Of a stretch of 64,000 bases of DNA, positions 33,179-42,828 are shown piece by piece. Every line of letters begins with the position of its first letter. The first letter of the stretch is position 1. Made by a program: the position numbers and the translations under genes. This stretch comes from Rebecca billardiae RCC1528 (taxonomy: Eukaryota; Haptophyta), in assembly GCA_965240325.2 (NCBI GenBank), contig OZ251225.1, forward strand, positions 4,030,001 through 4,094,000, given 5' to 3'. The notes under the pieces were generated by a model. It ran no database searches. It worked only from the letters and a program-made list of their open reading frames with translations, and was not told where the DNA came from.

Positions 33179-34788
33179 CAGTGGGGCTGGCGGCTGCCGA
33201 CCGAGGCGACCGTCCGCGCGTCTTGACTACGGACTGCGCTGCGCTCGATCACGGCTATGTGCGAATCAAGGCCTATATGGTCGGCCATGACCGATGATAT
33301 TGGCCGCTAGTTGGCCGCTAGGCGGCCATGGCCGATGGTTAGCGGTCGACCAGCCATCTCTGGCCGATGGGTATTACTGTTGGCGGCCGATATGGGCCCC
33401 GATATGGCCGTCCGGCGCCACCGGCGGGCCGCGCGGCCCCGCCGGAGCCCGGCGGAGCGGCCGCGCCGGACGGCATGGCCACGGCGACGGTCGTACGGCT
33501 ACGGTCCGAGAGGGCGGCCCCGGGGCTCGGCCGACCCAACTGGTGGCGGACTTGTTGAGCCCCAATGGCGGTCTCGACCGAGCGCGCTTGCTTAGCCGCT
33601 TGGCACAGGTCCGTGTGTATGTGCCTGTCGTGATATATTAGACTACTGATGTAGTGTGTTGGCATATCGTCTGATTCTTATTCTGATTAATAGTATATCA
33701 TCATATCATCATCAATTCATCAGTAATACGACAGACGACTATGTCTCACTGATGATATCGTCGTCCGCTTTATTTTGACGATGCTGTATTCTGGCTCTGC
33801 GCGCCGGCCCTGTGACTGTGTGAGTGTATAGGACGCGAGCCCGGCGATATTGATACTAGGTGCAGGCCGGCGAGCCCGGCGAGACTCCGAGGGCGAGTCA
33901 GCGGCCGCACCCGCGCCCGCGACCGCGCCCACGCCCGCGCCCACGACCCCTACTTCTGCCACGGCTCGCGCTTGCACTGCCAGCAGCGCTGCGGCATCGT
34001 CTGCCCTGAGACGCGGCGACTGCGGCAGCCTCGCGCGGCGAGCAGACCGGAGCGGTGGCTGCCGCAGCAGCACAGACAGTACTCACTCAGTAGTCAGCTG
34101 CAAGCAGCTAGTGCGACGAGATCATGCCCAGACAGAGTCAAGCCGACCTCGTTGGGGTACCATACATTCTGCCCGAGTGGTGATCGAATAACCTTGCGCC
34201 GAAAAAGAAAAAAGGATGAATGAATATATATATCGTCCTTTATTCATTCATTCGTCGTAGTCGGCCACTGGCCGATGAACGGGCGAAAGTGGGCATCCTG
34301 TGGCCGACGGGTTGGCCGACGCCAGTCGAGGCTTGATTCGCACACAGGATCACGGTGATCGGCAGCGGCACACGCGCGTACGTGCTGGCGTACTGATCGA
34401 TCAGCGGAAATCCGGCTGCTGCTGCTGAGTGATGCTGACTGATCTACATATATGCTGCTGGTGGGCCTCATCAGCAGCATGCAGCACGGCAGCTAGAGAG
34501 AGTGACTGAATCGAGCCTGACGGTAAGAGTCAGCAGAGATCGAGATATCTAGCTGATGAGTAGCACTAGCAGCGCGCGCGCTCGCCGATTAATCCGAATG
34601 CCACGAGGCGGACGAGATGAGCGAGTGCGCCGCCGCCTGCGATCGATGCTCAGCAGCGCTGACGAGCCACTGACGCTGATGATGCGCCGCGGCTGATGCT
34701 GCTATCTCCTCACAGTCACCGGCCGAAGGCTGGACTCCCACCCTCCACTCTCCCGGCAGCCTTCGTCAGCACCGTTTTTGCTGTATAT
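33179..34788. other. Intergenic, no gene recognised
   Basis: 1.6 kb with mixed composition. 33270-33560 is dense in GGCC and GGCCGATGG words with many short palindromes. 33640-33780 and 34190-34260 are AT-rich. 34430-34700 has CTGCTG/GATGAG-type words. No coding region, tRNA cloverleaf or rRNA could be supported. Confidence 0.5.
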
Positions 34789-35092
34789 GTGGGGTTATTG
34801 GTACAATAACTGATTGTCTAAGAGGACGACAAGAACGCCGGGCGCCAGCGCCGCTCATCAGCCACATCGCCCTCTACCAGACCATCGCCTCAAAGGGCGC
34901 TGCTCCCGGACAAACAGTCTGTCCGGGTTGTTCTGCCGCCCAGGAGATCGATTTCCGGCGCCGGCCTCTGCCGCCTGCTTCGCCAGGCGCGGCGTGCGAG
35001 ATGGCTCCAGCCAAGCTCGTCCTGCGTCGCCGGCGGCGGCGGCTCGCACGCGGGTGGCGCGTCGCGTGCACCGACCAACATCTTTCGGCAAC
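34789..35092. repeat. 304-bp direct repeat, copy A
   Basis: Begins GTGGGGTTATTGGTACAATA and ends CATCTTTCGGCAAC. It is repeated without visible change at 35806-36109, exactly 1017 bp downstream. Close to its start lies an almost perfect palindrome, GTTATTG-GTA-CAATAAC. Inside is a second short inverted repeat, GGACAAACAGTCTGTCC. Frames through it are not recognisable as protein. It may be a terminal repeat of a small retroelement or half of a segmental duplication. Confidence 0.88.
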
Positions 35093-35611
35093 TCGGCGGT
35101 AAGCAACGCTCCGCATCGCGCCCCCTCGCGCTTCGGGCCACCGCCTCTTCTCTCTCTGTGTGCGTGCGCACCCTGTGGCTCTTCCGCACCCGCCCCGATC
35201 GCACCGTTCCCTCTTCGCCACATGCCTCCTCCTCCGTGGGTGCGCCCCCACGCGGATCGCTGCTCCATCTCTCCCGCCCTGCCTCGGGATCGCCCCGGTG
35301 CCAACGCCAGCCGGCTCCTACACAAGGACCGCTGGCGGCACACCGCGCGCCGGGCCCCGTGCGCACCCGCGGGCCATTCACAGCATCCGCAAAGGCCGTC
35401 TAGCCTTCTCCTGCTTCCGCAGCGCCGCGCCTCGGGGCCGGCTGCCTGCTATCTCTCCTATTCGGGTTCCGTCTCACTCGCACTGCCCCACCTGCCCAGC
35501 CCCCGCTGGCCGGCCCTCGTGCGTGCGCGACTCACACGTGCCTTGCCCCCTTTCCTTCCCATCACTCAATGGGATTCTCCTCCACGCGGTGCTCCCCAAC
35601 ACACCATGAAA
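35093..35611. other. Unique segment between repeats
   Basis: 519 bp of pyrimidine-rich, moderately GC-rich sequence between copy A of the 304-bp repeat and the 194-bp repeat. The plus-strand frame 34814-35689 runs through it but has no family resemblance and no plausible start. I call no gene. Confidence 0.5.
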
Positions 35612-35805
35612 CGGGATCACTCACGCACCGCGTCTCGTCGACGGCGAGCGGCATGCCCACCGCATCTGCTGCCGCTCGCCAAGGCATGAGGACACGTAAA
35701 TCCCACTGAGTAGGAACACACGCAGCCGCCTCGGCATCGACATGCCAGGCGGCGTGCCCACCTTCGGCCAGCAGTTGGCGTCGGCGTTCACGAGGACGGC
35801 TAGAC
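35612..35805. repeat. 194-bp repeat, copy on the left side of the PLV
   Basis: Begins CGGGATCACTCACGCACCGC and ends CACGAGGACGGCTAGAC. An apparently identical copy in the same orientation lies at 53213-53406, 17,601 bp away on the other side of the PLV. It abuts copy B of the 304-bp repeat directly at 35806. It may be an interspersed host repeat or a trace of the event that brought this segment here. Confidence 0.9.
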
Positions 35806-36109
35806 GTGGGGTTATTGGTACAATAACTGATTGTCTAAGAGGACGACAAGAACGCCGGGCGCCAGCGCCGCTCATCAGCCACATCGCCCTCTACCAGACC
35901 ATCGCCTCAAAGGGCGCTGCTCCCGGACAAACAGTCTGTCCGGGTTGTTCTGCCGCCCAGGAGATCGATTTCCGGCGCCGGCCTCTGCCGCCTGCTTCGC
36001 CAGGCGCGGCGTGCGAGATGGCTCCAGCCAAGCTCGTCCTGCGTCGCCGGCGGCGGCGGCTCGCACGCGGGTGGCGCGTCGCGTGCACCGACCAACATCT
36101 TTCGGCAAC
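35806..36109. repeat. 304-bp direct repeat, copy B
   Basis: Same sequence and orientation as 34789-35092. After the shared CGGCAAC the two copies diverge at once (TCGGCGGT after copy A, CCGCCCAC after copy B), which marks a sharp repeat boundary. Confidence 0.88.
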
Positions 36110-36466
36110 CCGCCCACCCAGGGCCCGTTGGTCTGGTGCTCGGGCGGCGGGATCACAACACCCGCCGTCCGACCGCCCGGTCTTGCGGCGCTGCACTTAG
36201 GGCTCATGTGACCCCCTGCCTCCCAACATGTTGAGCTGACGAGGCCAGGGGCGCGCATCTCAGCAGATGGCGTCGCCGGCGGTGAGTCAGGGCCGGTGCT
36301 GCAGCAGGCAGACCGGCGGCGCAGCTGCTGCAGAGCAGCAGTGCGGATGAACTGGCACAGTCTGGGGCACGCATCTCAGCAGATGGCGTTGCCGCTGGGG
36401 TGTCAGGGCTGGCGCCGCATCAGGCGGGCCGGCAGCAGCAGCTGCTGCGGAGCAGTGGCTGGCAGC
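36110..36466. other. Left flank of PLV with imperfect 116-bp tandem repeat
   Basis: Contains two imperfect copies of a 116-bp unit beginning GCATCTCAGCAGATGGCG at about 36255 and 36371. Both continue into GCAGCAGC/CTGCTGCGGAGCAG-type words. The GCGGAGCAG word is also the unit of the minisatellite on the other side of the PLV. No gene. Confidence 0.6.
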
Positions 36467-36650
36467 GTGTGTGGGAGTATACGGTGCCGCCACCCCACCC
36501 CGCCTCCCCAGCCCTCCCCCGAGCCTACGACTCATCATCCCCGGTTCTCAGTCGAGCCACATCGAGCCACATCGAGCCACATCGAGCCACATCGAGCCAC
36601 GTCGAGCCACGTCGAGCCACGTCGAGCCACGTCGAGCCACGTCGAGCCAC
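36467..36650. repeat. Left terminal inverted repeat of the PLV with 10-bp minisatellite
   Basis: Positions 36467-36570 begin GTGTGTGGGAGTATACGGTG and are the exact reverse complement of 52398-52501. The inner part (36551-36650) is ten copies of the 10-mer [A/G]TCGAGCCAC, five with A and five with G or the first unit. After the first two units the right end has a different order of A and G variants, so the minisatellite evolves independently at the two ends. In protein-primed replicons such terminal repeats are the replication origins. Confidence 0.93.
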
Positions 36651-36805
36651 CCCGCCGCCCCACCCCAACCCCCGCCGCCACCCCACCCCGCCGCCGCCGC
36701 CACCACCGCCGCCCCACCCCAACCCCCGCCGCCGCCGCCACGCCGCCGCCGCGTTTATTTCGGCGCAATATAAAATCTTACGCACGTGTATAATACTGAC
36801 CTATC
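36651..36805 (+). promoter_or_regulatory. Left subterminal leader and promoter of the first PLV gene
   Basis: A CCGCC/CCACCCC-rich tract (36651-36750) is followed by an abrupt AT-rich segment, GGCGCAATATAAAATCTTACG (about 36768-36788), then TATAATACTGACC before the start at 36806. A related word, GGCGCCAAATAAAA, lies upstream of the polymerase at about 37513. This suggests a shared early promoter motif GGCGC-n-AATAAAA. The motif assignment is inference. Confidence 0.5.
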
Positions 36806-37459
36806 ATGCCCTGGCGTGTGACTTGCGAAGCACGCACCGGAGCACCCGGCTTCGCCGACGACGAGGAATACGAGTCACGCTGGTTCGTGGACCTCACGGA
36901 CGCACTCCGCCACTTGATCCACTTCCACCCTTCTGAGCGCTGGCACTGCGTCCGCCACGCCACGGTGCGCTTCGAGTACTCGGGCGGTCGGGCATGCAAA
37001 TATAGTGACGGACTCATTTTCTACGGCAACAGCCTCAGGGACCTCGGCGTGAGCGAGCGCACCTTTGACGACGCGTTCGAGCAGGCGCTCGGCATCAAGC
37101 CGGTCACGCTGGAGCGGAAGAACAACGTGTTCGTACCAATCGACACGAACGCTTCCTCCGGCCGTCATCGCCTCACGCAAGAGACCATCAAGCAAAAGTC
37201 AAGGCGCTTGCTTCCTCCGGAGGAAGAGTTGGAGGCGCACAGGGAGGAGAACATCGAGTGCTCCGAATGCAACCGCGAGGTGCCATTCGAGCTCTTCGCC
37301 TTCCGCCGCCGCAGAGGCGGTAGCGTGACGCGCACTATGAACTGCTACGAGTGCCACCTCGAGCAGGTGCGCATCCGCCGGGCGCGCTTCGTGAGCAAGG
37401 GCGCATCCTCGGCGGAGCGCGACGCGCAAATAAAATCGGCGGCGCGCGCCGCCGCCTAG
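36806..37459 (+). CDS. PLV protein with C-terminal zinc-ribbon-like CxxC pair
   Basis: 217 aa, first gene inside the left TIR. I do not recognise the family. The N-terminal half (residues 1-120) is mixed alpha/beta and Trp/His-rich (SRWFVDLTDALRHLIHFHP). The C-terminal third has ECSECNRE and, 25 residues later, MNCYECHLE, giving two CxxC pairs in a zinc-ribbon-like spacing. An Arg-rich tail follows (RIRRARFVSK). This layout suggests nucleic-acid binding. Position beside the polymerase and the left terminus makes a role in early regulation or replication plausible, but that is inference. The stop is embedded in a short duplicated GCGGCGCGC/CCTAGGGAAAAA sequence. Confidence 0.75.
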   Translation: MPWRVTCEARTGAPGFADDEEYESRWFVDLTDALRHLIHFHPSERWHCVRHATVRFEYSGGRACKYSDGLIFYGNSLRDLGVSERTFDDAFEQALGIKPVTLERKNNVFVPIDTNASSGRHRLTQETIKQKSRRLLPPEEELEAHREENIECSECNREVPFELFAFRRRRGGSVTRTMNCYECHLEQVRIRRARFVSKGASSAERDAQIKSAARAAA

Positions 37460-37496
37460 GGAAAAAATCGGCGGCGCGCACCGCCTAGGGAAAAAC
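37432..37496. repeat. Two-copy ~32-bp repeat spanning the stop of the first PLV gene
   Basis: The word AATCGGCGGCGCGC-(GCCGC)-CGCCTAGGGAAAAA occurs twice in a row. The first copy contains the last codons and TAG stop of the gene ending at 37459. The second lies in the intergenic spacer before the polymerase promoter. Confidence 0.7.
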
Positions 37497-37566
37497 GTAC
37501 GCGCGTTATTCTGGCGCCAAATAAAAATGTCAACCACCATCATAACACAAAATCCTCGCTTGTAGT

Positions 37567-40500
37567 ATGATGAACGTTGATGAGCTCATCCGAAATGCCC
37601 GCGCGCGCCTCAACGAGCGCACCCCTCGCATCGAAATTCCGATCACGAGCCGCCTAGGCGCTACCGCAGCAGCACGCACGAACTCCATCGCGAGAGCATT
37701 CCAGTCTCCGCCGGGCGCCCCCAGCTCGACGCCAGCCACCGGCCTCCGCTCCACCAGCCGCTCGCTCAGCCAATACACGCAGGAGCAGCTCACGCGCATC
37801 CGCCAGTTCCAAGACGCATTCGAGGGCTTCGGCATGAGTGCCCCGCAAGTCCTCGCCGGCATGCTCTACCAAGATCCGTGGAGCGGTAAGCGGCGCAAGA
37901 TCCCCTCCAACGGCAGGCAGCTCGACGCCCTCGCCGAGCGCGTCGCCAGCAAGATCTCCGGTCCCGCGCCCCGCACGCCCCGCCGCCGCCGCACGCCCGC
38001 CCGCCGCGCGCCCGACCGCGACCGCGCCGCGAGCCTCCTCCAGCGCTTCACTCGCTCCCAGCTCGCAAACCGCCTGACGGACGCCCAGCGCACGCAACTG
38101 GAGGTCGACCGGAACCTCGCCATGCTCTCGACGAGCATGCAGGATCGCTATTTTGAGTTCATCGACCGCAAGCGCTTTATTTTGCCGCTCAAGTGGATTC
38201 TGCACGAGAATCTTGGACTGCTCCTGGAGCAGCAGCTGAACTACACGCCGAGCCAGCATCACCTCGGAGCGATTCTCCAGACGATTAATGCGACTATTGA
38301 CGCTCGCCTGCAGGAGATACCGTACAGCCGGCTCTCGATGCACATTCGACTCGAATCAATATTCGCGCACGCCAAGGTGACGATTAGCAAATCCACCAAG
38401 AACGGAAAGGCCGTCGAGACGTCCGATTTCACCTGGGAGGCGGATCCCTTTGCAGCAACCATGCACGAGGTCGCTCAGCTCAAGACCCGCGAGGAGATTA
38501 GGCTCCACGCGCGCGCATTCAAAAACCAGAACGACCAGTACAATCCGACCGCCTTGAACAAGGGCTTCTACGAGTTTGGCGTGGTCACCGCGGGCGCGAA
38601 GGAGCTCGACAACTCGACGGCGCGCCTGGTCATCGACAAGGGCAACCCCGAGGACGTGCAGCAAGTCAAGACCAAGGTCGCGGAGATACTCGCGCTCGTC
38701 ACCTCCACGAGTAACCCGCAGTACAGCGCGCGGCGATTTGTGGGTCTCCTTAGCTTTGACGTGGACACCTATCCGATCAATGCCGTCCGCCAGCAGGGCT
38801 CGTCTTACGTCAAGCTCCCGCAGAAGTTTGGCGGCGGAAGCAAGGGCCTAATCAATCCCGAGAACAAGACCGACAACAAGTGCTTCCTGTGGGCGTCGCT
38901 CATGCACTTTGCGAACGCAGATGGCGCCAAGAAGCAGGAGCGCACCAGCACGCTCAAGCGCTACGAGTCGATGATCACCTGGCCGGAGGAGGTCAAGTTT
39001 CCGTTCGACTGCACCGACATCCCGCGCCTCGAGGAGGCCAACCCCACCCTCACCTGGAACGTCTTCTCGCTCGAGCAAGTCAAGCGCTCCTCGGAGGACC
39101 ATCACGAGCACCCCGAGGACACGGACGAGTTCAAGTACCCCATCGTGCCGATTCACACGACCACGCCGGAGAAGTACCGCGAGCGCACGCTCATCAACAT
39201 CCTCGCGTACGAGGACCACTACGTCTTCGTCAAGGACCTGGACCGGCTCCTCAGCGAGCGTGCGCACAACTGCGCGCACTGCCCCATCTGCACGCGCCGC
39301 TTCAGGACCAAGGCAATCCGCGATCAGCACACCGCGCAGTGCAACGCCAACTGGCGCCACCTGTTTCAGCCGTGGACGCTCGACGAGATTAAGAGCCAGG
39401 CGAGGACGCCTCAGGAGCTCAAGCGCACCGAGACGGACATCACCTACTCGCAGGACACCTCAGTCGTGTGGAAGCCGGTAGTAGCGGTGGCCGACTTTGA
39501 GGCGGTCAACACGCAAGTCAACGGGGAGACGCATCAGAAGGCGCAGTCGGTGAGCCTCAAGTTTGACTTCCAGGACGGCATGGACGCCCCTGACATGGAT
39601 TGCAGCTTCATGGGTCCGGATGCGGGTGTGCGATTTTTGCACGCGCTGCTCGACGCCACCCCCAAGATCCGCGACGCATGCTCGCGCTACAAGGACGACT
39701 TTTCAAAGGTCACCGCGGCCGACCGCGAGCACTTTGAGGCGAGCGAGACGTGCCACTTTTGCGGCGAGGCTGCCTTCGCCTCGAGCGCGGAGATTGCTCG
39801 CGCCGAAGCGGAGTACGAGCTCAAGTCGAAACTCGCGCCGGAGGAAAAGGACGAGTTGAAGCGCGCGCTCGAGGAGGTCCGAGCCAAGCGCAAGGTGCTC
39901 GACCACTGCCACTGCACGGGCCTCTACCGCGGCGCGGCACACTCGCGGTGCAACCTCAAGCACGGCACGCCGAGTCTCATCAGCAGCATACCGGTCTACT
40001 TTCATAACATGTCCTACGACTCGCAGCTCATCATGCAGGCGCTCTCCGACGTGAGCGTTCAGGCGCGCATCAAGGAGCACAAGGTCCGTATGAATGCAAT
40101 GGTGATCAACTCCGAGCGCTTCAAGACGCTCGAGATCGGGGCCTTCCGCATCCTCGACTCGATGACTTTTCTGGGTGGAAGCTTGGCGGAATCTCTGAAG
40201 AATCTGCCCTCAGAGGACAAGCACTCGCTGCGCCGGGCGGCCAACGAGCACGCCGAGCGCTTCGGCAAGGACCCGGATGCGGTCTTCGAGGCCTTCAAGC
40301 ACAAGCAAGTCTTCCCGTACGAGTTCGATTGGCACCAGCACCTCGACGAGCCCATCAGCGCAGATCCTCAGTTCTTCGGCTCCAAGCTGAGCGAAGGCTA
40401 CGGCAAAACCGACGAGGAGCTGGAGGAGCGCCTGGAGGCCGAGCAAAAGGAGCTCGAGGAGAGCCTGCCCGAGCGCATGAGCCGCCTGCAGGAGGCGACC

Positions 40501-42162
40501 GGCATCATCACGTGGCGTGATCTCCACGATCTGTACCTCAGCATTGACGTCTGCGGGCTCCAAGATTGCATGCGTGCCTTCCGCAAGACCTCGATGAACA
40601 CGTACGGCCTCGATCCGGCGTACTGCATCTCCAACTCGCAGTTCGCGTGGAAGGCCATGCTCAAGCTCACAGGCGTGAGCCTCGAGAGCATCCCCACGAG
40701 CGACCTGTACGAGCACGCCGAGTCCGGGCTCCGCGGAGGCATGTCGATGGCGCGCAACCGCATCGCACGCGCGAACCACCCGGATCTTCCTGAATATGAT
40801 CCCGCCAAAGAATTCTCAGCAATCCACGACTTTGACGCCAACGCACTTTATGCCTCAGTGATGTCGTGGAAGCTGCCAACGGGTGGGTATACGGATGTCG
40901 ATCCGGAGCGCTTCGATGTTAACGATCCGCGCTACGGCGGGCTCCCGACGCGACCGAATCAGCCGTGCGAGGAGTGGCAAGGCGATGTGGGGGCGCTCGT
41001 GACGGTGGACATCGACTACCCTGACCGCTTGCACGACCTGCACAGCGACTACCCGTTACTCCCCGAGGTAATGGAAGTGCCCGACGAGATGCTCTCGCCT
41101 ATGCAGCGGGGCAAGCGCGCCGTAAAGACCACCAAGCTGATTGCGCACCTTGGCTCCCGCAAACACTACACGCTCAACGTCACGATGCTCAAGTTTGCGC
41201 TGGCGCAGGGGCTCGAGCTCACCAAGGTGCATCGGGTCGTCGAGTTCGAGCAAAGCCCGTGGCTGCGCCCGTGGGTGGACCTCAACACGCGGCTGCGCAA
41301 GCAGGGCAAGAATCCTTTCGAGGAGGGGTATTTCAAGCTCATGGTGAACGCGTGCTTCGGCAAGACGATGGAGCGGATCTACCACCACACGCAAGCGCGA
41401 TTCATTGATAACCGAGCGGCATTCACTCGAGCCATGACGAGCCACCGGGCTCTCACCTACAAGCCGATCGCACCCGAGTTTGCGCTCGTGACGATGAGCA
41501 AGCGCGAGTACGTGCGTGACAAGCCCATCTTCGTGGGCGCCTCGATCCTTGACTTTTCGAAGCTGTGGATGTACACGTTTTTGTATAATGTGGTCTACCC
41601 CACCTTCGGACCGAAGAACGCCCGCCTGCTCGGGACTGACACCGACTCGCTCATCATGAATTTCCGGGCGCCCTCGCACGAGGCCTATTTGGAGAAAATG
41701 CTCAGCATCCGCGACGAATGGCTGGACATGAGCAAGTTTCCGGAGGGGCACCCGCTCTTCACGGACGCAAACCGCAAGACACCGGGCTTCTTCAAGGATG
41801 AGCTCGGCGACAATTTGGCTATAGCAGTGGCCTTTGTGCGGGCGAAGACCTACTCGATCAAGACGCTCAAGAGCCTCGAGGACGAGCTTGAGGACGTCCA
41901 CCGAGCCAAGGGTGCCCCCTCCCGCTGCGTGCAAAATAGCCTCACGCACGACGACTACGAGACGACGATTTTGGAGAGTTCGAGCGTCAGCGCGCAGTAC
42001 CACGATCTGCAATATAAAAATCACAACATTGTTTTCAGTCGGCGCGTGAAGAAGGTGCTCGATTGGGTCGACGATAAGGGCTACCATCTCTCGGCCGAGC
42101 GCACAATCGCCCTCAATCACTGGCGCATCAGGGCCGGCGCCCTCGCAGCGGCGATGGACTAG
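37567..42162 (+). CDS. pPolB: Protein-primed family B DNA polymerase
   Basis: 1531 aa, intronless. 3-5 exonuclease motifs: ExoI VADFEAV (about 641), ExoII-like FHNMSYDSQL (about 812) and ExoIII YLSIDV (about 989). Polymerase motifs: A FDANALYASVM (about 1088), B KLMVNACFGKTM (about 1257) and C GTDTDSLIM (about 1357), with the catalytic DTD. The about 640-residue N-terminal extension includes DNKCFLWASLMHF, seen in Polinton/adintovirus-type polymerases, and a Cys/His knuckle CAHCPICTRRF...H..QC (about 569). Between ExoI and ExoII lies a DHCHCTGLYRGAAHSRCN block (about 779) that resembles endonuclease VII but is common in this polymerase group. The enzyme copies linear genomes from a terminal protein; no separate terminal-protein gene is evident, so it may be the N-terminal extension. 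The start used (MMNVDELIRN) follows the AAATAAAA promoter word at 37517. Confidence 0.96.
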   Translation: MMNVDELIRNARARLNERTPRIEIPITSRLGATAAARTNSIARAFQSPPGAPSSTPATGLRSTSRSLSQYTQEQLTRIRQFQDAFEGFGMSAPQVLAGMLYQDPWSGKRRKIPSNGRQLDALAERVASKISGPAPRTPRRRRTPARRAPDRDRAASLLQRFTRSQLANRLTDAQRTQLEVDRNLAMLSTSMQDRYFEFIDRKRFILPLKWILHENLGLLLEQQLNYTPSQHHLGAILQTINATIDARLQEIPYSRLSMHIRLESIFAHAKVTISKSTKNGKAVETSDFTWEADPFAATMHEVAQLKTREEIRLHARAFKNQNDQYNPTALNKGFYEFGVVTAGAKELDNSTARLVIDKGNPEDVQQVKTKVAEILALVTSTSNPQYSARRFVGLLSFDVDTYPINAVRQQGSSYVKLPQKFGGGSKGLINPENKTDNKCFLWASLMHFANADGAKKQERTSTLKRYESMITWPEEVKFPFDCTDIPRLEEANPTLTWNVFSLEQVKRSSEDHHEHPEDTDEFKYPIVPIHTTTPEKYRERTLINILAYEDHYVFVKDLDRLLSERAHNCAHCPICTRRFRTKAIRDQHTAQCNANWRHLFQPWTLDEIKSQARTPQELKRTETDITYSQDTSVVWKPVVAVADFEAVNTQVNGETHQKAQSVSLKFDFQDGMDAPDMDCSFMGPDAGVRFLHALLDATPKIRDACSRYKDDFSKVTAADREHFEASETCHFCGEAAFASSAEIARAEAEYELKSKLAPEEKDELKRALEEVRAKRKVLDHCHCTGLYRGAAHSRCNLKHGTPSLISSIPVYFHNMSYDSQLIMQALSDVSVQARIKEHKVRMNAMVINSERFKTLEIGAFRILDSMTFLGGSLAESLKNLPSEDKHSLRRAANEHAERFGKDPDAVFEAFKHKQVFPYEFDWHQHLDEPISADPQFFGSKLSEGYGKTDEELEERLEAEQKELEESLPERMSRLQEATGIITWRDLHDLYLSIDVCGLQDCMRAFRKTSMNTYGLDPAYCISNSQFAWKAMLKLTGVSLESIPTSDLYEHAESGLRGGMSMARNRIARANHPDLPEYDPAKEFSAIHDFDANALYASVMSWKLPTGGYTDVDPERFDVNDPRYGGLPTRPNQPCEEWQGDVGALVTVDIDYPDRLHDLHSDYPLLPEVMEVPDEMLSPMQRGKRAVKTTKLIAHLGSRKHYTLNVTMLKFALAQGLELTKVHRVVEFEQSPWLRPWVDLNTRLRKQGKNPFEEGYFKLMVNACFGKTMERIYHHTQARFIDNRAAFTRAMTSHRALTYKPIAPEFALVTMSKREYVRDKPIFVGASILDFSKLWMYTFLYNVVYPTFGPKNARLLGTDTDSLIMNFRAPSHEAYLEKMLSIRDEWLDMSKFPEGHPLFTDANRKTPGFFKDELGDNLAIAVAFVRAKTYSIKTLKSLEDELEDVHRAKGAPSRCVQNSLTHDDYETTILESSSVSAQYHDLQYKNHNIVFSRRVKKVLDWVDDKGYHLSAERTIALNHWRIRAGALAAAMD

Positions 42163-42212
42163 TTAGCGCGTTTTTCTCAGCTCAAATAATTTTCTCACGC
42201 ACTAGTATTAAA

Positions 42213-42722
42213 ATGGCCCCCTGCGATTTTGACGTTTCCGCTCGCCACGATTGTCGCTGCCGCGATTGCCGCGATTGCCGCGATTGCCGCGAGATGCGCA
42301 CCGAGTTCGAGAGCCTCAAGGAGCGCGTGGTGGCTCTCGAGCGTGTCGTCGTCGCCAAGCCGCCCAAGCCGAGCGCGCGCCCCGGGTCGCTCACGGTGAC
42401 ATCAATAACCGCCATTGAGAGTCACTTTGGCGGCATCGAAGTGGTCGACGCCAAGTTCTTCAACGAGCACTGCATCGTGGGTAGACTCAGCGAGCCCTTC
42501 GTGGAGGGTCACACTGTACCGCAATCGTTCAAAATTACCCGCAAAATTGTCGCTATCAGCGAGGCGTACGGCGAGCCGGGTCGGGCGCCGATCTCTCAGT
42601 CGGCTACGCCCGCAAGCCTTCGGGACGTGTTGTGGCCGCGCTCGTGGTCACGTCAGCGAGGCGGAGCTTCGCCAAGCGCGCCAAGCGCGCCGATGTTTGC
42701 AGATTCTGATGGTGAGGACTGA
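42213..42722 (+). CDS. PLV protein with CRD repeats and a coiled coil
   Basis: 169 aa, 50 bp downstream of the polymerase. The start lies in TATTAAAATG. Residues 13-26 are CRCRDCRDCRDCRE, encoded by a 9-bp repeat (CGATTGCCG). A predicted coiled coil follows (EMRTEFESLKERVVALERVV). A central globular part contains ITAIESHFGGIEVVDAKFF, and the tail is Ser/Pro-rich and acidic. I do not recognise the family. The Cys-Arg-Asp repeat could bind metal or form disulfides. The leucine-spaced coiled coil suggests oligomerisation. Confidence 0.7.
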   Translation: MAPCDFDVSARHDCRCRDCRDCRDCREMRTEFESLKERVVALERVVVAKPPKPSARPGSLTVTSITAIESHFGGIEVVDAKFFNEHCIVGRLSEPFVEGHTVPQSFKITRKIVAISEAYGEPGRAPISQSATPASLRDVLWPRSWSRQRGGASPSAPSAPMFADSDGED

Positions 42723-42828
42723 CTGGTCTGAGCACCACGCCATCGCACAATGTAGAAGGATCAAAAACACTCGAAGGTGCTCGCTCGGAGCGCTTCCGAG
42801 ATTTTGGCGGCATGATACTATTTCGATA

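Noticed and set aside
35831-36211. Apparent duplicated genes starting MSKRTTRTPG at 34814 and 35831
   Set aside because: The identical N-terminal translations come from the 304-bp DNA repeat. The frames diverge immediately outside it and have no family resemblance, so the repeat explains them.
36551-36650. Possible CRISPR-like array at the left PLV end
   Set aside because: The 10-bp units are directly contiguous with no spacers, and they mirror the right terminus. This is a TIR minisatellite.
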